From Vespa crabro (Eukaryota > Arthropoda > Insecta > Hymenoptera > Vespidae), in contig NC_060962.1 in NCBI RefSeq assembly GCF_910589235.1, positions 186,001 through 250,000 on the forward strand: 64,000 nt of DNA. Reading direction: 5' to 3'. Shown piece after piece: positions 1 through 11,837 of this stretch; the stretch's first letter is position 1, and the number at the start of each line of letters is the position of its first letter. Both the position numbers and the translations under genes were made by a program. Under the pieces are notes generated by a model. The model saw only the letters and a program-made list of their open reading frames with translations, searched no databases and had not been told where the DNA came from.

Positions 1-67
1 CGTCGAAAAACGAAAACTTGAAATCTCGTTCAATTTCAATGATTTTATATTCTATCGATGCAGAATA

Positions 68-89
68 AAGAATATAACAAGAATATAAC
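68..89. repeat. Perfect 11-bp tandem duplication inside the monomer
   Basis: AAGAATATAAC occurs twice back to back at 68-78 and 79-89, and the pair is present in nearly every monomer. The last base of the second copy (phase 89) is a frequent variant site in the array: C to T in G-type monomers, C to A in S-type, and C to G near 19866, 51238 and 63855. It is probably a slippage duplication fixed before the array spread. Confidence 0.9.
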
Positions 90-306
90 GTTTTTACTAT
101 GTTTAAATACGCGTTTTCATATGATAATTGTCGAAAAACGTAATCGACATACGCGAATTTCGGTATATGCGAAGATAAAATCGTGAAATCTTTAATAATA
201 CTTGTGCCACAGTTAGAAAAATGTTACCAATCGATTCAGAACATTGCATTTCATAAGATCAAACATCTATTTTATATTGGAATCAAAGTTTTTAACATTC
301 TTTCAT

Positions 307-320
307 ATCGTATATACGAT
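307..320. repeat. Perfect 14-bp palindrome in each monomer
   Basis: ATCGTATATACGAT is identical to its reverse complement. It recurs every 341 bp and is among the better conserved parts of the unit. K-type variants change phase 315 from T to A and break the symmetry (monomers at 11838, 13543, 15248, 24113, 26159, 31274). Short dyads are common in centromeric satellites and could form small cruciforms or bind a dimeric protein; no function can be assigned from sequence alone. Confidence 0.9.
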
Positions 321-351
321 TTTTCGCTCATATACGCGTATCGTCGAAAAA
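320..351. repeat. Nested inverted repeat across the monomer junction
   Basis: TTTTTCG at 320-326 is the exact reverse complement of CGAAAAA at 345-351. The 18 bases between them contain a second perfect palindrome, ATACGCGTAT, at 332-341. With the 14-bp palindrome immediately upstream, this makes a compact cluster of dyads of about 45 bp in every repeat. Y-type variants (phase 323 T to A) and the 4-mer HOR variant (phase 322 T to C) fall in the left arm. Confidence 0.85.
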
Positions 352-3300
352 CGAAAACTTGAAATCTCGTTCAATTTCAATGATTTTATATTCTATCGAT
401 GCAGAATAAAGAATATAACAAGAATATAACGTTTTTACTATGTTTAAATACGCGTTTTCATATGATAATTGTCGAAAAACGTAATCGACATACGCGAATT
501 TCGGTATATGCGAAGATAAAATCGTGAAATCTTTAATAATACTTGTGCCACAGTTAGAAAAATGTTACCAATCGATTCAGAACATTGCATTTCATAAGAT
601 CAAACATCTATTTTATATTGGAATCAAAGTTTTTAACATTCTTTCATATCGTATATAAGATTTTTCGCTCATATACGCGTATCGTCGAAAAACGAAAACT
701 TGAAATCTCGTTCAATTTCAATGATTTTATATTCTATCGATGCAGAATAAAGAATATAACAAGAATATAACGTTTTTACTATGTTTAAATACGCGTTTTC
801 ATATGATAATTGTCGAAAAACGTAATCGACATACGCGAATTTCGGTATATGCGAAGATAAAATCGTGAAATCTTTAATAATACTTGTGCGACAGTTAGAA
901 AAATGTTACCAATCGATTCAGAACATTGCATTTCATAAGATCAAACATCTATTTTATATTGGAATCAAAGTTTTTAACATTCTTTCATATCGTATATACG
1001 ATTTTTCGCTCATATACGCGTATCGTCGAAAAACGAAAACTTGAAATCTCGTTCAATTTCAATGATTTTATATTCTATCGATGCAGAATAAAGAATATAA
1101 CAAGAATATAACGTTTTTACTATGTTTAAATACGCGTTTTCATATGATAATAGTCGAAAAACGTAATCGACATACGCGAATTTCGGTATATGCGAAGATA
1201 AAATCGTGAAATCTTTAATAATACTTGTGCCACAGTTAGAAAAATGTTACCAATCGATTCAGAACATTGCATTTCATAAGATCAAACATCTATTTTATAT
1301 TGGAATCAAAGTTTTTAACATTCTTCCATATCGTATATACGATTTTTCGTTCATATACGCGTATCGTCGAAAAACGAAAACTTGAAATCTCGTTCAATTT
1401 CAATGATTTTATATTCTATCGATGCAGAATAAAGAATATAACAAGAATATAACGTTTTTACTATGTTTAAATACGCGTTTTCATATGATAATTGTCGAAA
1501 AACGTAATCGACATACGCGAATTTCGGTATATGCGAAGATAAAATCGTGAAATCTTTAATAATACTTGTGCCACAGTTAGAAAAATGTTACCAATCGATT
1601 CAGAACATTGCATTTCATAAGATCAAACATCTATTTTATATTGGAATCAAAGTTTTTAACATTCTTTCATATCGTATGTACGATTTTTCGCTCATATACG
1701 CGTATCGTCGAAAAACGAAAACTTGAAATCTCGTTCAATTTCAATGATTTTATATTCTATCGATGCAGAATAAAGAATATAACAAGAATATAACGTTTTT
1801 ACTATGTTTAAATACGCGTTTTCATATGATAATTGTCGAAAAACGTAATCGACATACGCGAATTTCGGTATATGCGAAGATAAAATCGTTAAATCTTTAA
1901 TAATTCTTGTGCCACAGTTAGAAAAATGTTTCCAATCGATTCAGAACATTGCATTTCATAAGATCAAACATCTATTTTATATTGGAATCAAAGTTTTTAA
2001 CATTCTTTCATATCGTATATACGATTTTTCGCTCATATACGCGTATCGTCGAAAAACGAAAACTTGAAATCTCGTTCAATTTCAATGATTTTATATTCTA
2101 TCGATGCAGAATAAAGAATATAACAAGAATATAACGTTTTTACTATGTTTAAATACGCGTTTTCATATTATAATTGTCGAAAAACGTAATCGACATACGC
2201 GAATTTCGGTATATGCGAAGATAAAATCGTGAAATCTTTAATAATACTTGTGCCACAGTTAGAAAAATGTTATCAATCGATTCAGAACATAGCATTTCAT
2301 AAGATCAAACATCTATTTTATATTGGAATCAAAGTTTTTAACATTCTTTCATATCGTATATACGATTTTTCGCTCATATACGCGTATCGTCGAAAAACGA
2401 AATCTTGAAATCTCGTTCAATTTCAATGATTTTATATTCTATCGATGCAGAATAAAGAATATAACAAGAAAATAACGTTTTTACTATGTTTAAATACGCG
2501 TTTTCATATGATAATTGTCGAAAAACGTAATCGACATACGCGAATTTCGGTATATGCGAAGATAAAATCGTGAAATCTTTAATAATACTTGTGCCACAGT
2601 TAGAAAAATGATACCAATCGATTCAGAACATTGCATTTCATAAGATCAAACATCTATTTTATATTGGAATCAAAGTTTTTAACATTCTTTCATATCGTAT
2701 ATACGATTTTTCGCTCATATACGCGTATCGTCGAAAAACGAAAACTTGAAATCTCGTTCAATTTCAATGATTTTATATTCTATCGATGCAGAATAAAGAA
2801 TATAACAAGAATATAACGTTTTTACTATGTTTAAATACGCGTTTTCATATGATAATTGTCGAAAAACGTAATCGACATACGCGAATTTCGGTATATGCGA
2901 AGATAAAATCGTGAAATCTTTAATAATACTTGTGCCACAGTTAGAAAAATGTTACCAATCGATTCAGAACATTGCATTTCATAAGATCAAACATCTATTT
3001 TATATTGGAATCAAAGTTTTTAACATTCTTTCATATCGTATATACGATTTTTCGCTCATATACGCGTATCGTCGAAAAACGAAAACTTGAAATCTCGTTC
3101 AATTTCATTGATTTTATATTCTATCGATGCAGAATAAAGAATATAACAAGAATATAACGTTTTTACTATGTTTAAATACGCGTTTTCATATGATAATTGT
3201 CGAAAAACGTAATCGACATACGCGAATTTCGGTATATGCGAAGATAAAATCGTGAAATCTTTAATAATACTTGTGCCACAGTTAGAAAAATGTTACCAAT

Positions 3301-6300
3301 CGATTCAGAACATTGCATTTCATAAGATCAAACATCTATTTTATATTGGAATCAAAGTTTTTAACATTCTTTCATATCGTATATACGATTTTTCGCTCAT
3401 ATACGCGTATCGTCGAAAAACGAAAACTTGAAATCTCGTTCAATTTCAATGATTTTATATTCTATCGATGCAGAATAAAGAATATAACAAGAATATAACG
3501 TTTTTACTATGTTTAAATACGCGTTTTCATATGATAATTGTCGAAAAACGTAATCGACATACGCGAATTTCGGTATATGCGAAGATAAAATCGTGAAATC
3601 TTTAATAATACTTGTGCCACAGTTAGAAAAATGTTACCAATCGATTCAGAACATTGCATTTCATAAGATCAAACATCTATTTTATATTGGAATCAAAGTT
3701 TTTAACATTCTTTCATATCGTATATACGATTTTTCGCTCATATACGCGTATCGTCGAAAAACGAAAACTTGAAATCTCGTTCAATTTCATTGATTTTATA
3801 TTCTATCGATGCAGAATAAAGAATATAACAAGAATATAACGTTTTTACTATGTTTAAATACGCGTTTTCATATGATAATTGTCGAAAAACGTAATCGACA
3901 TACGCGAATTTCGGTATATGCGAAGATAAAATCGTGAAATCTTTAATAATACTTGTGCCACAGTTAGAAAAATGTTACCAATCGATTCAGAACATTGCAT
4001 TTCATAAGATCAAACATCTATTTTATATTGGAATCAAAGTTTTTAACATTCTTTCATATCGTATATACGATTTTTCGCTCATATACGCGTATCGTCGAAA
4101 AACGAAAACTTGAAATCTCGTTCAATTTCAATGATTTTATATTCTATCGATGCAGAATAAAGAATATAACAAGAATATAACGTTTTTACTATGTTTAAAT
4201 ACGCGTTTTCATATGATAATTGTCGAAAAACGTAATCGACATACGCGAATTTCGGTATATGCGAAGATAAAATCGTGAAATCTTTAATAATACTTGTGCC
4301 ACAGTTAGAAAAATGTTACCAATCGATTCAGAACATTGCATTTCATAAGATCAAACATCTATTTTATAATGGAATCAAAGTTTTTAACATTCTTTCATAT
4401 CGTATATAAGATTTTTCGCTCATATACGCGTATCGTCGAAAAACGAAAACTTGAAATCTCGTTCAATTTCAATGATTTTATATTCTATCGATGCAGAATA
4501 AAGAATATAACAAGAATATAACGTTTTTACTATGTTTAAATACGCGTTTTCATGTGATAATTGTCGAAAAACGTAATCGACATACGCGAATTTCGGTATA
4601 TGCGAAGATAAAATCGTGAAATCTTTAATAATACTTGTGCCACAGTTAGAAAAATGTTACCAATCGATTCAGAACATTGCATTTCATAAGATCAAACATC
4701 TATTTTATATTGGAATCAAAGTTTTTAACATTCTTTCATATCGTATATACGATTTTTCGCTCATATACGCGTATCGTCGAAAAACGAAAACTTGAAATCT
4801 CGTTCAATTTCAATGATTTTATATTCTATCGATGCAGAATAAAGAATATAACAAGAATATAACGTTTTTACTATGTTTAAATACGCGTTTTCATATGATA
4901 ATTGTCGAAAAACGTAATCGACATACGCGAATTTCGGTATATGCGAAGATAAAATCGTGAAATCTTTAATAATACTTGTGCCACAGTTAGAAAAATGTTA
5001 CCAATCGATTCAGAACATTGCATTTCATAAGATCAAACATCTATTTTATATTGGAATCAAAGTTTTTAACATTCTTTCATATCGTATATACGATTTTTCG
5101 CTCATATACGCGTATCGTCGAAAAACGAAAACTTGAAATCTCGTTCAATTTCAATGATTTTATATTCTATCGATGCAGAATAAAGAATATAACAAGAATA
5201 TAACGTTTTTACTATGTTTAAATACGCGTTTTCATATGATAATTGTCGAAAAACGTAATCGACATACGCGAATTGCGGTATATGCGAAGATAAAATCGTG
5301 AAATCTTTAATAATACTTGTGCCACAGTTAGAAAAATGTTACCAATCGATTCAGAACATTGCATTTCATAAGATCAAACATCTATTTTATATTGGAATCA
5401 AAGTTTTTAACATTCTTTCATATCGTATATACGATTTTTCGCTCATATACGCGTATCGTCGAAAAACGAAAACTTGAAATCTCGTTCAATTTCAATGATT
5501 TTATATTCTATCGATGCAGACTAAAGAATATAACAAGAATATAACGTTTTTACTATGTTTAAATAAGCGTTTTCATATGATAATTGTCGAAAAACGTAAT
5601 CGACATACGCGAATTTCGGTATATGCGAAGATAAAATCGTGAAATCTTTAATAATACTTGTGCCACAGTTAGAAAAATGTTACCAATCGATTCAGAACAT
5701 TGCATTTCATAAGATCAAACATCTACTTTATATTGGAATCAAAGTTTTTAACATTCTTTCATATCGTATATACGATTTTTCGCTCATATACGCTTATCGT
5801 CGAAAAACGAAAACTTGAAATCTCGTTCAATTTCAATGATTTTATATTCTATCGATGCAGAATAAAGAATATAACAAGAATATAACGTTTTTACTATGTT
5901 TAAATACGCGTTTTCATATGATAATTGTCGAAAAACGTAATCGACATACGCGAATTTCGGTATATGCGAAGATAAAATCGTGAAATCTTTAATAATACTT
6001 GTGCCACAGTTAGAAAAATGTTACCAATCGATTCAGAACATTGCATTTCATAAGATCAAACATCTATTTTATATTGGAATCAAAGTTTTTAACATTCTTT
6101 CATATCGTATATACGATTTTTCGCTCATATACGCGTATCGTCGAAAAACGAAAACTTGAAATCTCGTTCAATTTCAATGATTTTATATTCCATCGATGCA
6201 GAATAAAGAATATAACAAGAATATAACGTTTTTACTATGTTTAAATACGCGTTTTCATATGATAATTGTCGAATAACGTAATCGACATACGCGAATTTCG

Positions 6301-9300
6301 GTATATGCGAAGATAAAATCGTGAAATCTTTAATAATACTTGTGCCACAGTTAGAAAAATGTTACCAATCGATTCAGAACATTGCATTTCATAAGATCAA
6401 ACATCTATTTTATATTGGAATCAAAGTTTTTAACATTCTTTCATATCGTATATACGATTTTTCGCTCATATACGCGTATCGTCGAAAAACGAAAACTTGA
6501 AATCTCGTTCAATTTCAATGATTTTATATTCTATCGATGCAGAATAAAGAATATAACAAGAATATAACGTTTTTACTATGTTTAAATACGCGTTTTCATA
6601 TGATAATTGTCGAAAAACGTAATCGACATACGCGAATTTCGGTATATGCGAAGATAAAATCGTGAAATCTTTAATAATACTTGTGCCACAGTTAGAAAAA
6701 TGTTACCAATCGATTCAGAACATTGCATTTCATAAGATCAAACATCTATTTTATATTGGAATCAAAGTTTTTAACATTCTTTCATATCGTATATACGATT
6801 TTTCGCTCATATACGCGTATCGTCGAAAAACGAAAACTTGAAATCTCGTTCAATTTCAATGATTTTATATTCTATCGATGCAGAATAAAGAATATAACAA
6901 GAATATAACGTTTTTACTATGTTTAAATACGCGTTTTCATATGATAATTGTCGAAAAACGTAATCGACATACGCGAATTTCGGTATATGCGAAGATAAAA
7001 TCGTGAAATCTTTAATAATACTTGTGCCACAGTTAGAAAAATGTTACCAATCGATTCAGAACATTGCATTTCATAAGATCAAACAACTATTTTATATTGG
7101 AATCAAAGTTTTTAACATTCTTTCATATCGTATATACGATTTTTCGCTCATATACGCGTATCGTCGAAAAACGAAAACTTGAAATCTCGTTCAATTTCAA
7201 TGATTTTATATTCAATCGATGCAGAATAAAGAATATAACAAGAATATAACGTTTTTACTATGTTTAAATACGCGTTTTCATATGATAATTGTCGAAAAAC
7301 GTAATCGACATACGCGAATTTCGGTATATGCGAAGATAAAATCGTGAAATCTTTAATAATACTTGTGCCACAGTTAGAAAAATGTTACCAATCGATCCAG
7401 AACATTGCATTTCATAAGATCAAACATCTATTTTATATTGGAATCAAAGTTTTTAACATTCTTTCATATCGTATATACGATTTTTCGCTCGTATACGCGT
7501 ATCGTCGAAAAACGAAAACTTGAAATCTCGTTCAATTTCAATGATTTTATATTCTATCGATGCAGAATAAAGAATATAACAAGAATATAACGTTTTTACT
7601 ATGTTTAAATACGCGTTTTCATATGATAATTGTCGAAAAACGTAATCGACATACGCGAATTTCGGTATATGCGAAGATAAAATCGTGAAATCTTTAATAA
7701 TACTTGTGCCACAGTTAGAAAAATGTTACCAATCGATTCAGAACATTGCATTTCATAAGATCAAACATCTATTTTATATTTGAATCAAAGTTTTTAATAT
7801 TCTTTCATATCGTATATACGATTTTTCGCTCATATACGCGTATCGTCGAAAAACGAAAACTTGAAATCTCGTTCAATTTCAATGATTTTATATTCTATCG
7901 ATGCAAAATAAAGAATATAACAAGAATATAACGTTTTTACTATGTTTAAATACGCGTTTTCATATGATAATTGTCGAAAAACGTAATCTACATACGCGAA
8001 TTTCGGTATATGCGAAGATAAAATCGTGAAATCTTTAATAATACTTGTGCCACAGTTAGAAAAATGTTACCAATCGATTCAGAACATTGCATTTCATAAC
8101 ATCAAACATCTATTTTATATTGGAATCAAAGTTTTTAACATTCTTTCATATCGTATATACGATTTTTCGCTCATATACGCGTATCGTCGAAAAACGAAAA
8201 CTTGAAATCTCGTTCAATTTCAATGATTTTATATTCTATCGATGCAGAATAAAGAATATAACAAGAATATAACGTTTTTACTATGTTTAAATACGCGTTT
8301 TCATATGATAATTGTCGAAAAACGTAATCGACATACGCGAATTTCGGTATATGCGAAGATAAAATCGTGAAATCTTTAATAATACTTGTGCCACAGTTAG
8401 AAAAATGTTACCAATCGATTCAGAACATTGCATTTCATAAGATCAAACATCTATTTTATATTGGAATCAAAGTTTTTAACATTCTTTCATATCGTATATA
8501 CGATTTTTCGCTCATATACGCGTATCGTCGAAAAACGAAAACTTGAAATCTCGTTCAATTTCAATGATTTTATATTCTATCGATGCAGAATAAAGAATAT
8601 AACAAGAATATAACGTTTTTACTATGTTTAAATACGCGTTTTCATATGATAATTGTCGAAAAACGTAATCGACATACGCGAATTTCGGTATATGCGAAGA
8701 TAAAATCGTGAAATCTTTAATAATACTTGTGCCACAGTTAGAAAAATGTTACCAATCGATTCAGAACATTGCATTTCATAAGATCAAACATCTATTTTAT
8801 ATTGGAATCAAAGTTTTTAACATTCTTTCATATCGTATATACGATTTTTCGCTCATATACGCGTATCGTCGAAAAACGAAAACTTGAAATCTCGTTCAAT
8901 TTCAATGATTTTATATTCTATCGATGCAGAATAAAGAATATAACAAGAATATAACGTTTTTACTATGTTTAAATACGCGTTTTCATATGATAATTGTCGA
9001 AAAACGTAATCGACATACGCGAATTTCGGTATATGCGAAGATAAAATCGTGAAATCTTTAATAATACTTGTGCCACAGTTAGAAAAATGTTACCAATCGA
9101 TTCAGAACATTGCATTTCATAAGATCAAACATCTATTTTATATTGGAATCAAAGTTTTTAACATTCTTTCATATCGTATATACGATTTTTCGCTCATATA
9201 CGCGTATCGTTGAAAAACGAAAACTTGAAATCACGTTCAATTTCAATGATTTTATATTCTATCGATGCAGAATAAAGAATATATCAAGAATATAACGTTT

Positions 9301-11837
9301 TTACTATGTTTAAATACGCGTTTTCATATGATAATTGTCGAAAAACGTAATCGACATACGCGAATTTCGGTATATGCGAAGATAAAATCGTGAAATCTTT
9401 AATAATACTTGTGCCACAGTTAGAAAAATGTTACCAATCGATTCAGAACATTGCATTTCATAAGATCAAACATCTATTTTATATTGGAATCAAAGTTTTT
9501 AACATTCTTTCATATCGTATATACGATTTTTCGCTCATATACGCGTATCGTCGAAAAACGAAAACTTGAAATCTCGTTCAATTTCAATGATTTTATATTC
9601 TATCGATGCAGAATAAAGAATATAACAAGAATATAACGTTTTTACTATGTTTAAATACGCGTTTTCATATGATAATTGTCGAAAAACGTAATCGACATAC
9701 GCGAATTTCGGTATATGCGAAGATAAAATCGTGAAATCTTTAATAATACTTGTGCCACAGTTAGAAAAATGTTACCAATCGATTCAGAACATTGCATTTC
9801 ATAAGATCAAACAACTATTTTATATTGGAATCAAAGTTTTTAACATTCTTTCATATCGTATATACGATTTTTCGCTCATAAACGCGTATCGTCGAAAAAC
9901 GAAAACTTGAAATCTCGTTCAATTTCTTTGATTTTATATTCTATCGATGCAGAATAAAGAATATAACAAGAATATAACGTTTTTACTATGTTTAAATACG
10001 CGTTTTCATATGATAATTGTCGAAAAACGTAATCGACATACGCGAATTTCGGTATATGCGAAGATAAAATCGTGAAATCTTTAATAATACTTGTGCCACA
10101 GTTAGAAAAATGTTACCAATCGATTCAGAACATTGCATTTCATAAGATCAAACATCTATTTTATATTGGAATCAAAGTTTTTAACATTCTTTCATATCGT
10201 ATATACGATTTTTCGCTCATATACGCGTATCGTCGAAAAACGAAAACTTGAAATCTCGTTCAATTTCAATGATTTTATATTCTATCGATGCAGAATAAAG
10301 AATATAACAAGAATATAACGTTTTTACTATGTTTAAATACGCGTTTTCATATGATAATTGTCGAAAAACGTAATCGACATACGCGAATTTCGGTATATGC
10401 GAAGATAAAATCGTGAAATCTTTAATAATACTTGTGCCACAGTTAGAAAAATGTTACCAATCGATTCAGAACATTGCATTTCATAAGATCAAACATCTAT
10501 TTTATATTGGAATCAAAGTTTTTAACATTCTTTCATATCGTATATACGATTTTTCGCTCATATACGCGTATCGTCGAAAAACGAAAACTTGAAATCTCGT
10601 TCAATTTCAATGATTTTATATTCTATCGATGCAGAATAAAGAATATAACAAGAATATAACGTTTTTACTATGTTTAAATACGCGTTTTCATATGATAATT
10701 GTCGAAAAACTTAATCGACATACGCGAATTTCGGTATATGCGAAGATAAAATCGTGAAATCTTTAATAATACTTGTGCCACAGTTAGAAAAATGTTACCA
10801 ATCGATTCAGAACATTGCATTTCATAAGATCAAACAACTATTTTATATTGGAATCAAAGTTTTTAACATTCTTTCATATCGTATATACGATTTTTCACTC
10901 ATATACGCGTATCGTCGAAAAACGAAAACTTGAAATCTCGTTCAATTTCATTGATTTTATATTCTATCGATGCAGAATAAAGAATATAACAAGAATATAA
11001 CGTTTTTACTATGTTTAAATACGCGTTTTCATATGATAATTGTCGAAAAACGTAATCGACATACGCGAATTTCGGTATATGCGAAGATAAAATCGTGAAA
11101 TCTTTAATAATACTTGTGCCACAGTTAGAAAAATGTTACCAATCGATTCAGAACATTGCATTTCATAAGATCAAACATCTATTTTATATTGGAATCAAAG
11201 TTTTTAACATTCTTTCATATCGTATATACGATTTTTCGCTCATATACGCGTATCGTCGAAAAACGAAAACTTGAAATCTCGTTCAATTTCAATGATTTTA
11301 TATTCTATCGATGCAGAATAAAGAATATAACAAGAATATAACGTTTTTACTATGTTTAAATACGCGTTTTCATATGATAATTGTCGAAAAACGTAATCGA
11401 CATACGCGAATTTCGGTATATGCGAAGATAAAATCGTGAAATCTTTAATAATACTTGTGCCACAGTTAGAAAAATGTTACCAATCGATTCAGAACATTGC
11501 ATTTCATAAGATCAAACATCTATTTTATATTGGAATCAAAGTTTTTAACATTCTTTCATATCGTATATACGATTTTTCGCTCATATACGCGTATCGTCGA
11601 AAAACGAAAATTTGAAATCTCGTTCAATTTCAATGATTTTATATTCTATCGATGCAGAATAAAGAATATAACAAGAATATAACGTTTTTACTATGTTTAA
11701 ATACGCGTTTTCATATGATAATTGTCGAAAAACGTAATCGACATACGCGAATTTCGGTATATGCGAAGATAAAATCGTGAAATCTTTAATAATACTTGTG
11801 CCACAGTTAGAAAAATGTTACCAATCGATTCAGAACA

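Larger units (their letters stand above)
1..341. repeat. Representative satellite monomer (phase reference)
   Basis: This first complete unit matches the array consensus and sets the phase numbering used in the other entries. Landmarks in order: GTCGAAAAACG at 2-12, ATCGAT at 54-59, the tandem 11-mer at 68-89, TTTAAA at 102-107, ACGCGT at 109-114, CATATG at 118-123, the second GTCGAAAAACG at 130-140, CGAATTTCG at 154-162, the second ATCGAT at 230-235, the 14-bp palindrome at 307-320 and the second ACGCGT at 334-339. Hand counts give 52 C, 46 G and 22 CpG. Runs of four or five A or T are scattered throughout. Its length is close to twice a typical ~170-bp nucleosome repeat. No promoter, polymerase III box or terminator was recognised in it. 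Confidence 0.95.
2..342. repeat. Possible ancient internal duplication within the monomer
   Basis: Two unequal halves, 2-129 and 130-342, begin with the same GTCGAAAAACG. Further short matches follow in the same order: AAAACTTGAAATCT at 13-26 against AAAATCGTGAAATCT at 177-191; ATCGATGCAGAA at 54-65 against ATCGATTCAGAA at 230-241; GTTTTTA at 90-96 against 288-294. The second half carries about 36 extra bases at 141-176 and further small gains. The stretches between these blocks are weakly alike. Colinear order suggests that a smaller ancestral unit duplicated and diverged, but the blocks are short and AT-rich, so this remains an inference. Confidence 0.45.
1..9791. repeat. Domain 1: near-consensus monomers
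   Basis: About 29 monomers with mostly isolated, unshared substitutions and long runs that look identical to the consensus. The few shared variants are phase 39 A to T at the monomers starting 2972 and 3654 (two units apart) and a TATAAG variant of the main palindrome at 585 and 4336. The monomer at 2290 has several changes near its start and end. No higher-order period stands out by eye. Confidence 0.8.

Noticed and set aside
158..174. CENP-B-box-like match (TTCG, A and CG of the core, 7 of 9 positions)
   Set aside because: The last two core positions are AA instead of GG. A rough equal-base estimate gives nearly one such 7-of-9 match per monomer by chance, so the resemblance is not evidence of a binding site.
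1..341. Phased A-tracts causing DNA curvature
   Set aside because: Runs of A or T occur at 6-10, 43-46, 91-95, 134-138, 217-221, 289-293 and 320-324, but I see no consistent spacing near 10 bp; a curvature calculation would be needed.
244..429. A 61-codon open frame (TTG start, TAA stop) repeated in most monomers
   Set aside because: It is a by-product of a near-identical repeat. There is no ATG start, no recognisable domain, and about 17 of 187 monomers break it by start loss, nonsense change or frameshift (for example 2290, 9792, 11838, 19340, 24113, 40140, 49688, 54802). Whole HOR variants carry a stop, so no coding selection is visible.
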